A DNA stretch of 11,197 nt, from contig CAUEYG010000019.1 in assembly GCA_959021945.1 (NCBI GenBank), positions 1 through 11,197 of the forward strand. Direction: 5' to 3'. Position numbers and translations under genes: made by a program. Positions within the stretch are counted from its first letter, which is position 1; the number at the start of each line of letters is the position of its first letter. Under the pieces are notes generated by a model. It was not told where the DNA came from, did no database searches, and was given only the letters and a program-made list of their open reading frames with translations. This DNA is from an uncultured Eubacteriales bacterium. GTDB lineage: Bacteria; Bacillota; Clostridia; Peptostreptococcales; Anaerovoracaceae. Below are positions 5,602 through 11,197 of this stretch, in pieces.

Positions 5602-8244
5602 TTAAAAGGACATTTCAGTACGTGAAATGATGTTGTCCTGTGTTTCTTTTGCTAGTTTTGTAAAGTGTGCGCTGTAACCTGCTACGCGAATAACCAGATC
5701 CTTATGGGCCTCTGGATTTTTCTGTGCGTCAATTAAAACATTACGATCTACAACATTAAATTGTACATGCATGCCTTTACGCTCAAAGTAGCTCCTGATT
5801 AAAGACGCCAGATTTTTAAGCCCTTTATCTCCCGCTAATGCTGATGGTAGGAACTTCATATTGTATAGGGTTCCATTGCTTGCCAGCGCATGGTCAAGCT
5901 TGGATACGGAGTTAGCCGCTGCTGTCGGTCCATTGGTGTCATAACCTGCACGAGGGGAAACGCCGTCTGCGATTGGTGTCTTAGCAAGGTGCCCTGTAGG
6001 CAATGCCATAACATCTTTTCCATAAAGAACATTAGCCGATACTGGATACATACCTGCTTGGAACTTGCCGCCGCGGGCATTTGTGTATTTCTCAACCTGT
6101 TCACAGTAAATCTTTCCGCAGCGTACAGAATACTGGTCGATTTCATCTATATCGTTTCCAAACCCAACTGTATTTTTCAATATGGTCAAAATTTCTTCAT
6201 AGCGAGGGTTGTTTACAATGGGTTTTACACCTATTGTAGCTGAATTCATACTGGTATTATTTAAAAGCGCCGACAGCTGAGTTGCGTCCTGCCCGTTCAA
6301 AATTGCCTTTACTGCTGCGTATACTTGTTCTTCTGTTGTTCCGACTGTCTGCATCGGTGCTCCTTGAAGCGGCGCATTTACAGACTCTTTTGCCATGTTC
6401 CCATCTGCATAAGCAGGATCGCCAACAGACATGGAAACTTCAGTAGAACCGATTGCGGGAACCGGATATCCAAAATTGTGTTCCAGTGCATCCTTTAATT
6501 CGGCCATTGTAAATCTCTTGTCCTCAAATACGTTCTTTTGAATCGCATACAAGGAATCTCCGGCGTCAATAATTCCTACGCCCTGTGGACCTGAGAAGTT
6601 ATAAATCGCGCCTCCTTCCTGTACGGATTTTCCTTTTTCAATGCAGCCTTCAATGAGAGCAGACTGAAACGGCAGGGGAACACGGTCAGCATGGGCAGTA
6701 TCGATGCAGTTGTCTGCTTCTACCATATTGCGTACAAAGAATTCCATCTGTTTTTCAAATGCTGTAAAGAAATCTTCTATACATGTAAAATCGGTAATTT
6801 CCCCTGTCTTTGGTCCAACCTGATCACCAAACGCGCGTCCATTATTCAATGTAATGTCCATAACCTTAGCAACATTAAATGCCGCAGAATCATGCCATCC
6901 ATCATATTTGTGAGCAATATCCGGTTCTACGCATCCGCTCGGGGTATAGGTACGGGCAAGCTTGAGCGGTATGCCTCTATTTACCATTGCCGGAATAATG
7001 ACCTCGTCATTAAACAGGTTTGGCATCCCATAACCTAAGCGGATGACCTCGCAGGCACGGTAGAGAAATTCGTCTGGAGTCTGCGCGCCTACGCGGCACC
7101 CTACGGAAGGCATTGGCATCCCTACATGAGCCAGGGCATCAAGACACATATAGCTCATTTCATTGGTCAAATCATTGCCTTCTTCATCTGTTCCACCCAA
7201 AGCAACCAGTTCAAACATCTGATAGCCTGCAAAGGCCTGTGCGGAAATATCATCACGAACCTTGTTTTTATCATTAAATTTCACAAATAAACAATCCAGC
7301 AGCTCCTGGGCAAAGTCTTTGCTCATGGATTTGTCATTCACATAAAATGGATTCATGTAACGGTCGAAGGGCCCCGGTGAATAGCTGTGTCCGTTGGCTT
7401 CGATGTTTAGCAGATTGTGAACAAACCAGAAGGATTGTACAGCTTCCCAGAAATTTGCCGCAGGTTTTTCCGGAACATTGTAACAGTTCTGGGCTATTTG
7501 CAGCAGCTCCGACTTACGCCTTGGGTTCATTTCTAAGGCTGCCATGGCTTCTGCTTTTTTTGCATAGCGGTGAGCATAATTGATTGCCGCAGTATAAGTG
7601 ATTAAAAGGGCTTTGTAAAACTGTTCCTGTTTAATGGCATCTGGGCTCTTTTTGTCAACTTTTGCTAAGGCTTCCACGACTTCTTTGATGATTCCTGAAA
7701 ATCCCATTTTCAAAACCTTTTCATAAAATACGACAGAATGCCCTACTCCAGCATATAAGTAGTTGCCCACATTAAATACTGCATGATCCTGGCAGGACTG
7801 ACATTCCGGTGACATGAGAGAGCAGGCGTAATCACTCATTGTTCTGCCTTTCCAGTATTCGCCTAACTCTTTTATGACCCTTTTGTCTTCCTCACGTATT
7901 GTGAATTTATCACACACACGGTCCTGCATTGTTTCTAATTCCGGCAAAAGCCATTCATAGGAATATTCAATTCCGATATCAGATGAACGTGGATTTTCAC
8001 AAGGCGCGCCAACGATCAGTTCATGATCACGTATCACGACAGGCATGTTGTTAAAGAGATTTTCATTTACCTTGGCACGGCGCAGAATTGGCGTCAGCCC
8101 TTCTGTAGCCTTATACGTTTCTGTTACCAGCCTCGCACGATGTGTTTCTACAACAGGCATTGCATCTACGATGGCTTTTTTTAGTTGTTTCACACGGTCC
8201 GTAGGTTCTGTGAAACCTTTTTCAATCATTGTTGTTTCTATCAT
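5602..8244 (-). CDS. glycyl radical enzyme, glycerol/1,2-propanediol dehydratase-like, with internal insertion
   Basis: This 880-residue radical enzyme has active-site motif SGCVEPD (thiyl C438, general base E440) and glycyl radical motif RVAGYSAHF near the C-terminus (G856). Recalling the Clostridium butyricum B12-independent glycerol dehydratase, the residues that hold the diol hydroxyls align with a constant offset of five: H169, H286-S287 (NGHSYSP) and D452 (GWHDSAAF). That argues for dehydration of a vicinal diol to an aldehyde, rather than choline or isethionate cleavage. The stretch GHSVVFYEK has Phe where I recall Asp in glycerol dehydratase, so specificity may differ. The N-terminus is not extended, but residues about 592-680 are an insertion that accounts for the extra length over the 787-residue enzyme. 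The start is ATG 8242-8244; its GGAGGAGG SD lies 12 nt upstream, unusually far, and no closer start exists. Confidence 0.92.
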   Translation of the reverse strand: MIETTMIEKGFTEPTDRVKQLKKAIVDAMPVVETHRARLVTETYKATEGLTPILRRAKVNENLFNNMPVVIRDHELIVGAPCENPRSSDIGIEYSYEWLLPELETMQDRVCDKFTIREEDKRVIKELGEYWKGRTMSDYACSLMSPECQSCQDHAVFNVGNYLYAGVGHSVVFYEKVLKMGFSGIIKEVVEALAKVDKKSPDAIKQEQFYKALLITYTAAINYAHRYAKKAEAMAALEMNPRRKSELLQIAQNCYNVPEKPAANFWEAVQSFWFVHNLLNIEANGHSYSPGPFDRYMNPFYVNDKSMSKDFAQELLDCLFVKFNDKNKVRDDISAQAFAGYQMFELVALGGTDEEGNDLTNEMSYMCLDALAHVGMPMPSVGCRVGAQTPDEFLYRACEVIRLGYGMPNLFNDEVIIPAMVNRGIPLKLARTYTPSGCVEPDIAHKYDGWHDSAAFNVAKVMDITLNNGRAFGDQVGPKTGEITDFTCIEDFFTAFEKQMEFFVRNMVEADNCIDTAHADRVPLPFQSALIEGCIEKGKSVQEGGAIYNFSGPQGVGIIDAGDSLYAIQKNVFEDKRFTMAELKDALEHNFGYPVPAIGSTEVSMSVGDPAYADGNMAKESVNAPLQGAPMQTVGTTEEQVYAAVKAILNGQDATQLSALLNNTSMNSATIGVKPIVNNPRYEEILTILKNTVGFGNDIDEIDQYSVRCGKIYCEQVEKYTNARGGKFQAGMYPVSANVLYGKDVMALPTGHLAKTPIADGVSPRAGYDTNGPTAAANSVSKLDHALASNGTLYNMKFLPSALAGDKGLKNLASLIRSYFERKGMHVQFNVVDRNVLIDAQKNPEAHKDLVIRVAGYSAHFTKLAKETQDNIISRTEMSF
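6295..6336 (-). other. internal encapsulation-peptide-like helix in the glycyl radical enzyme
   Basis: Residues 637-650 read TEEQVYAAVKAILN, an amphipathic helix of the kind used as BMC encapsulation peptides. Upstream is a Pro/Gly/Ser/Ala-rich, probably disordered stretch (residues about 592-636), and downstream a Ser/Asn-rich one (about 660-680). It sits inside an insertion within the barrel enzyme rather than at a terminus. The assignment is by pattern, not homology. Confidence 0.5.
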
Positions 8245-8306
8245 TAGATTTTTATACCTCCTCCATTAATGACTTTTGAGATATGAATTGAAAATTCCTA
8301 CGTAAT

Positions 8307-8346
8307 AAAAAAAGCCCAAAAACCTCCTTATAAGGTTCCTGGGCTT
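8307..8346 (-). terminator. leader terminator upstream of the glycyl radical enzyme gene
   Basis: On the minus strand, AAGCCCAGGAACCT (8346-8333) pairs with AGGTTTTTGGGCTT (8325-8312) over 14 positions including two G-U pairs. The loop is 7 nt, and the run of T continues to 8307. It lies about 60 nt ahead of the enzyme start and between promoter and gene, so it acts as an attenuator rather than an end-of-operon terminator. Its 5' arm includes the 3' strand of the second hexaloop hairpin, so the two structures exclude each other. Confidence 0.88.
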
Positions 8347-8384
8347 CATTGCCGCTTAAACCGGTATACACCTTTGCATACCGG
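8342..8384 (-). promoter_or_regulatory. ANTAR-target dual hexaloop RNA (antitermination site) of the glycyl radical enzyme operon
   Basis: Two small hairpins lie in tandem on the minus strand. P1 is CCGGTATGC - loop AAAGGT - GTATACCGG (8384-8361), nine pairs with one G-U. P2 is GGC - loop AATGAA - GCC (8353-8342). Both loops are six bases with A at position 1 and G at position 4, the signature of RNAs bound by ANTAR regulators such as EutV. A 7-nt linker separates them. P2 shares its 3' strand with the terminator that follows, so binding of a phosphorylated ANTAR dimer would block termination. The partner regulator is not in the window, but a EutW-like kinase is. Confidence 0.87.
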
Positions 8385-8412
8385 ATAAATATTCAATTCT
8401 GCTTGTGTAGCT

Positions 8413-8437
8413 ATTTGTTATTTACAGAATAACAAAT
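8413..8437. promoter_or_regulatory. perfect 9-bp inverted repeat over the -10 box, putative operator
   Basis: ATTTGTTAT and ATAACAAAT are exact inverted copies separated by 7 bp. The element covers the -10 hexamer and the expected transcription start, where a bound repressor would occlude RNA polymerase. It is not followed by a T-run, so it is not a terminator for the transporter gene. The half-site resembles the Rex half-site TTGTTAA, but the spacing is 3 bp longer than a Rex operator. Binding protein unknown. Confidence 0.5.
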
Positions 8438-8454
8438 TTATTTCAAAAAGTCAA
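8426..8454 (-). promoter_or_regulatory. sigma-A promoter for the glycyl radical enzyme operon
   Basis: TTGACT (8454-8449) and TATTCT (8431-8426) are separated by exactly 17 nt on the minus strand, five and four matches to the -35 and -10 consensus. The start would fall near 8420-8418. This places the dual hairpin and terminator in the first part of the transcript, as expected for an attenuated leader. It lies in the gap after the transporter gene, so the enzyme/shell operon can be transcribed apart from the transporter. Confidence 0.7.
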
Positions 8455-8468
8455 CCATAGCTGTTCCT

Positions 8469-9731
8469 TTACTTTTCTAAAAGTCTTTCCTTTAGAGATG
8501 CTTCTTTCAAAAATGCAGTCATAACAATGCAGACAGCCATACCTACTGCAAAGAAGATCATAGTGCCTGAATGATTTCCTCTGAATACACCATTGATAAA
8601 TAGCAAGTATACAAGACCAATTCCATTGGCGCCAAGCTGCATCAGGCTTTCTGTAATACCCTCAGATACTGGGTAAGCCGTTTCATAACCAAACACCATG
8701 AGAACAGGTGTGATACCTGTAAGGAATACACCTAGTAGACAAGCAGCCGTAATCAGCAGCCCCACACCATGTCCGAACATAACAAGCAGCAGGCCAATTA
8801 ACGCTCCTATTTGACAAACACGAATCATAGGAAGCCGCTTCTTACTCTTACTGTGATCGGATATGATTGGCAGAACAAGTGTTGCAATGGTTCCGGTCAC
8901 GGTAATGATTGTTCCCAGGGTTCCGATAAACATGCTGTCCAGCGTATTCTTGTTTAGGTACTGCAAAACCGGTTCAATCAATGTGGTAAAGGAGAAATAA
9001 ATTCCCTGCATGATCCAGAATACAATCAATGCAATAATAAAACGTCTGTTTTTCAAGAGCGCTTTCATCCCCTCTTTGAAATCTACTCTTTCAATCAGCT
9101 CTTCATCACAAGGTGCTGTCGGCGGTTTTTCCTTAGCTGCAATGAGGAAGAACAAAATCATTGGGATAGATAAAAATCCATAGGCCTTAAGTATCTGCGG
9201 AATATCCATGTTAAAGGAGTTCATCAACCAAGGTACACCGAACTGAGCCATTACTACGCCGATATATGTAGAAACCATCCCCCATCCATTAGCAACACCT
9301 CTTTCCTTTGGTGGGAACCAGTATGCGGCAATCATACCAAATGCGTTTATGATGAAAGGCTGTGTGCAAGCACATCCAATCGTACAAATAATCAGTCCTG
9401 GGTAAGTGTTACCAATAAAACCACGAAGGCAAGTAAAAAACGCAAGGACAACACCTGCAATGGCTACAGACTTGTACCAGCCGATCTTATGAAATAAGGC
9501 ACTTGCCGGTACTGACAAGGTGATCATTCCCACCATAATGATCATGGTCAGCATACTGATCCCTGCCTCGCCGGAAGCCGCATCTTTAAATCCATAGAAT
9601 TTCCATGCATCTGTTGTAATTGAACTGAATGTACACCATACATACTGCATTACAGCATTTACGCAAACAAAAGAGAATAGTACCAGCCATCTTCTTTTGT
9701 AAACAATAAATTCTTTCGTTGTTTCACTCAT
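8469..9731 (-). CDS. 12-TM major facilitator transporter, FLVCR-like
   Basis: This 420-residue membrane protein has about twelve hydrophobic segments and a charged central loop (around residues 200-225, KEKPPTAPCDEELIERVDFKEG), as in the major facilitator superfamily. A degenerate motif A, HKIGWYKS (residues 81-88), follows TM2. The N-terminal RRWLVLFSFVCVNAVMQYVW is reminiscent of the FLVCR group, whose animal members carry choline and ethanolamine; W32 can be aligned with the substrate-contacting Trp of TM1 recalled for human FLVCR1. Placed between the sensor kinase and the radical enzyme and given its own attenuated leader, it is probably the importer of the compartment's substrate. The ATG at 9729-9731 has no good SD (AAGAAAAACT), so initiation may be coupled to an upstream mini-ORF. 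Substrate is not determined. Confidence 0.85.
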   Translation of the reverse strand: MSETTKEFIVYKRRWLVLFSFVCVNAVMQYVWCTFSSITTDAWKFYGFKDAASGEAGISMLTMIIMVGMITLSVPASALFHKIGWYKSVAIAGVVLAFFTCLRGFIGNTYPGLIICTIGCACTQPFIINAFGMIAAYWFPPKERGVANGWGMVSTYIGVVMAQFGVPWLMNSFNMDIPQILKAYGFLSIPMILFFLIAAKEKPPTAPCDEELIERVDFKEGMKALLKNRRFIIALIVFWIMQGIYFSFTTLIEPVLQYLNKNTLDSMFIGTLGTIITVTGTIATLVLPIISDHSKSKKRLPMIRVCQIGALIGLLLVMFGHGVGLLITAACLLGVFLTGITPVLMVFGYETAYPVSEGITESLMQLGANGIGLVYLLFINGVFRGNHSGTMIFFAVGMAVCIVMTAFLKEASLKERLLEK

Positions 9732-9771
9732 AGTTTTTCTTTTTTGGGATTGGCTTTGCAGGCCTATCCAA
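9724..9771 (-). CDS. possible 15-codon leader peptide coupled to the transporter gene
   Basis: A TTG at 9771-9769 has GGAGG 5-6 nt upstream, the only good SD in the transporter leader. It opens a frame for (M)DRPAKPIPKKKNYE that stops with TGA just inside the transporter start. Reading from an ATG at 9783-9781 adds four residues but has no SD. Because the transporter ATG lacks its own SD, termination-reinitiation is plausible. No conservation evidence is available, so this is tentative. Confidence 0.25.
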   Translation of the reverse strand: MDRPAKPIPKKKNYE

Positions 9772-9811
9772 AATTTCCTCCATTTCTACATTATTGATTA
9801 AAAATAAATAC

Positions 9812-9847
9812 AAAAAAAGCCAAAAAACTCTTTTGAGTTCTTTGACT
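9812..9847 (-). terminator. leader terminator upstream of the transporter gene
   Basis: On the minus strand, AGTCAAAGAACTC (9847-9835) pairs with GAGTTTTTTGGCT (9830-9818) over 13 positions including two G-U pairs. It is closed by an AAAA loop and followed by six more T. It lies about 80 nt before the transporter start. The first bases of its 5' arm are also the 3' strand of the second hexaloop hairpin, giving the mutually exclusive arrangement of an antiterminated leader. It also serves to end transcripts from the kinase gene. Confidence 0.87.
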
Positions 9848-9885
9848 TCGTTGCCTTTTCATAAGCAATACGCCGATGCATTGCT
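9844..9885 (-). promoter_or_regulatory. ANTAR-target dual hexaloop RNA (antitermination site) of the transporter gene
   Basis: P1 is AGCAATGC - loop ATCGGC - GTATTGCT (9885-9864), eight pairs with one G-U. P2 is GGC - loop AACGAA - GTC (9855-9844), three pairs with one G-U. Both six-base loops have A at position 1 and G at position 4. The 8-nt linker and the overlap of P2 with the following terminator match the second leader in this window. Both P1 stems close the loop with the same G-U then C-G pairs although the rest of the stems differ, which speaks for selection on the RNA. No convincing promoter was seen just upstream, so the leader may be read from the kinase gene. Confidence 0.85.
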
Positions 9886-9912
9886 CGCCATATGATTCAC
9901 GTTGTTTCTCTT

Positions 9913-11197
9913 TTAACTTTTTTCTAGAGCCAAGAAGGAAAATCTGATATGTGTGCCTCTGTTGTTACTTTCAATGCAGTATTCTCCTTTGAGATTTTCC
10001 TTTACAAGACTTTTTACCAGGTTTAGCCCCAATCCTTTTGTATTGTGTTTCTCTTCCCGAAACCCAACTCCATCATCGCTGACCGTAATCCATGGATACC
10101 GCTGGGCTTTTTCCACAAAAATTTTCAACTGTCCTTCATCTCGATCACAAAAGGCATGTTTTAAGCTATTCTGGACAAGCTCATTTACAATGAGTGCAAT
10201 GGTTGCTCCTCTTGTTGCCGGGACAATCAGATCATCGCCGATGATCTCCACATTCACCTTTTTTTCAAGAGCAGACATGTCGTCAGAAACTTTGTCTACA
10301 AGCTTTGCCATCAGTTCCTTTACACTTATGTCCTCTACCCCATTGTAGCAGGACAGCTCATGTATAATACCGATGCTGCGAATACGGCTTATGCTCATTT
10401 TCAAAATAGCTTTGGCTGCCTGATTGTCGACCCGCAACGTTTCGAGCCCCAGCAGGCTTATAATTGTTTGCAGATCATTTTTTGTTCTATGGTGGATTTC
10501 TCTGATGCAGGCGGTTGTATAACTTAGCTTATTCTCTACATTGTGAAGTTCTGTTATATCATTTAATAGAACTAATATTCCTGTGCATTTATCGTTTTCA
10601 TGTAGTGGACTGATTGTCTCTAAAAGAACAATATTTTCACTTTCAATTTTTTCAAACCGCTTTTCGTCTGTCTCCACGATTTCCCGCAGGGGGATCCCGG
10701 ACAGGTTGAGATTCCTGTAGGATTGCCCCAGTATTTTTTCATTTAAATAGCCTGTTTTTTTTAATAATTCATCTGCCCTGGAGTTGGCAAAAATACAGTT
10801 GCCTTTTAAATCAAAAATAAGAATTCCGTCGTTGATATATTCGGTTACTACACCTCCGATCTGCCCATATTGAAATACAGTAGCGCCATCTTTAAAATCC
10901 TTGATTTTCATTGGTTCTGTATCCTGTTCATAGCCGCTTGGATGTTCATAAGTAAGCGAAGCAATAACCTTTCCCCCTTCATTGTAAATTGGCGTCACGG
11001 TATGCCTCACCAGTACTCGGCCTTGATCAATACTGCCAACTAGTCCCCGGCAGGAAAGTCCTTGCTCCAAGGTTCTGTAAACCGCAGGTTCATCAGACCG
11101 CTCCTCAAGATCTCCGACAATATCTCTTCCATATAAATCACAATCCGGATGTCGGAATTGGGCAATAACCATGGATTTTCTATCCTTAGTCAATATT
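9913..11197 (-). CDS. eutW: EutW-like sensor histidine kinase (N-terminus outside the window)
   Basis: At least 426 residues are visible. Numbering from the TTG at 11191-11193, residues 1 to about 88 look like the GAF-type N-terminal domain of this kinase class (YGRDIVGDLEERSDEPAVYR, VRHTVTPIYNEGGKVIASL). A PAS domain follows at about 112-215 (DGILIFDLKGNCIFANSRADELL), then a HisKA_2 dimerisation helix with EIHHRTKNDLQTIISL (His pair 234/235). The ATPase has its N-box VNELVQNSLKHAF (N338, N343) and glycine boxes DDGVGF and GLGLNLV. No membrane segment is seen, so sensing is cytoplasmic. Kinases of this type (EutW, PdtaS) phosphorylate ANTAR response regulators, which fits the two ANTAR-type leaders downstream. 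The frame is open to the edge and the domain's beginning is missing, so the true start lies further right, where a eutV-like gene is also expected. Confidence 0.9.
   Translation of the reverse strand, partial: ILTKDRKSMVIAQFRHPDCDLYGRDIVGDLEERSDEPAVYRTLEQGLSCRGLVGSIDQGRVLVRHTVTPIYNEGGKVIASLTYEHPSGYEQDTEPMKIKDFKDGATVFQYGQIGGVVTEYINDGILIFDLKGNCIFANSRADELLKKTGYLNEKILGQSYRNLNLSGIPLREIVETDEKRFEKIESENIVLLETISPLHENDKCTGILVLLNDITELHNVENKLSYTTACIREIHHRTKNDLQTIISLLGLETLRVDNQAAKAILKMSISRIRSIGIIHELSCYNGVEDISVKELMAKLVDKVSDDMSALEKKVNVEIIGDDLIVPATRGATIALIVNELVQNSLKHAFCDRDEGQLKIFVEKAQRYPWITVSDDGVGFREEKHNTKGLGLNLVKSLVKENLKGEYCIESNNRGTHIRFSFLALEKS

Noticed and set aside
5602..8244. Choline trimethylamine-lyase (CutC) or isethionate lyase (IslA) identity for the radical enzyme
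   Set aside because: The residues that align with recalled diol-binding positions of glycerol dehydratase (H169, H286, S287, D452) are all present, the Tyr recalled 17 residues after the CutC cysteine is Ala here, and no Arg is seen in the region of the IslA sulfonate-binding Arg.
8413..8437. Rex operator
   Set aside because: The half-sites look like TTGTTA/TAACAA but are separated by 9 bp instead of the 6 bp of the usual 18-bp Rex site. Kept only as an operator of unknown ligand.
8413..8437. Terminator of the transporter gene
   Set aside because: The dyad is AT-rich and not followed by a T-run on the minus strand, and it sits on a promoter.
9886..9985. Promoter directly upstream of the transporter leader
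   Set aside because: The best candidate (TTGAAA, 17 nt, CATATC) has only a three-match -10 and lies in the kinase 3' end; not strong enough to annotate.
11191..11193. TTG at the right edge as the true start of the histidine kinase
   Set aside because: The N-terminal sensory domain is cut short there and the frame stays open to the end of the window, so the gene most likely begins outside it.

Overview
The window is part of a catabolic bacterial microcompartment (BMC) locus built around a glycyl radical enzyme. All genes lie on the minus strand, so transcription runs from the right edge to the left. Moderate-to-low GC, strong AGGAGG-type ribosome binding sites, a sigma-A type promoter, an oxygen-sensitive glycyl radical enzyme and EutVW-style antitermination together suggest an anaerobic Firmicute of the Clostridia. 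No species can be named from the sequence.

Layout in the direction of transcription: (1) 11197-9913, a EutW-like sensor histidine kinase whose N-terminus lies beyond the window. (2) 9912-9732, a leader with two hexaloop hairpins and an overlapping terminator, which is an ANTAR-protein target. (3) 9731-8469, a 12-TM MFS transporter of FLVCR-like appearance. (4) 8468-8245, a regulatory region with a good promoter, a perfect 9-bp inverted repeat over its -10 box, a second ANTAR dual hairpin, an overlapping terminator and the SD of the next gene. (5) 8244-5602, a diol-dehydratase-like glycyl radical enzyme, then (6) 5564-4644, its radical-SAM activase. (7) 4617-4336, a EutM-like BMC-H shell protein. 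(8) 4333-2993 and 2965-1427, two different CoA-acylating aldehyde dehydrogenases. (9) 1396-1142, a small EutQ-type cupin. (10) 1132-446, a EutL-like BMC-T shell protein. (11) 462-121, a EutS/PduU-like permuted BMC-H. (12) 124-11, a possible 37-residue basic protein. (13) 21-1, the first seven codons of another BMC-H gene. From 8244 leftward the genes are nearly contiguous, with gaps from 2 to about 37 nt and some overlaps, so they look like one operon that continues past the left edge. No gene-free stretch exceeds 300 bases; the two longest gaps (about 180 and 224 nt) are filled by regulatory structure.

Inferred logic: the kinase senses a ligand and phosphorylates a EutV-type ANTAR regulator, which is not in the window and is probably just upstream. 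The regulator binds the two leader RNAs and prevents termination, switching on substrate uptake and the dehydratase/shell operon together. The radical enzyme converts its substrate to an aldehyde inside the shell, and the aldehyde dehydrogenases convert that to acyl-CoA. Diol-contact residues of glycerol/propanediol dehydratases are conserved, so a vicinal diol is the best substrate guess. The shell, cupin and regulation are of ethanolamine-utilisation type and the transporter hints at an amino alcohol, so the substrate is not settled.

Most notable points: two independent ANTAR antitermination leaders on a glycyl-radical BMC locus; an insertion of about 90 residues in the radical enzyme carrying what looks like an internal encapsulation peptide; and an unlisted 37-residue ORF stitched between two shell genes.
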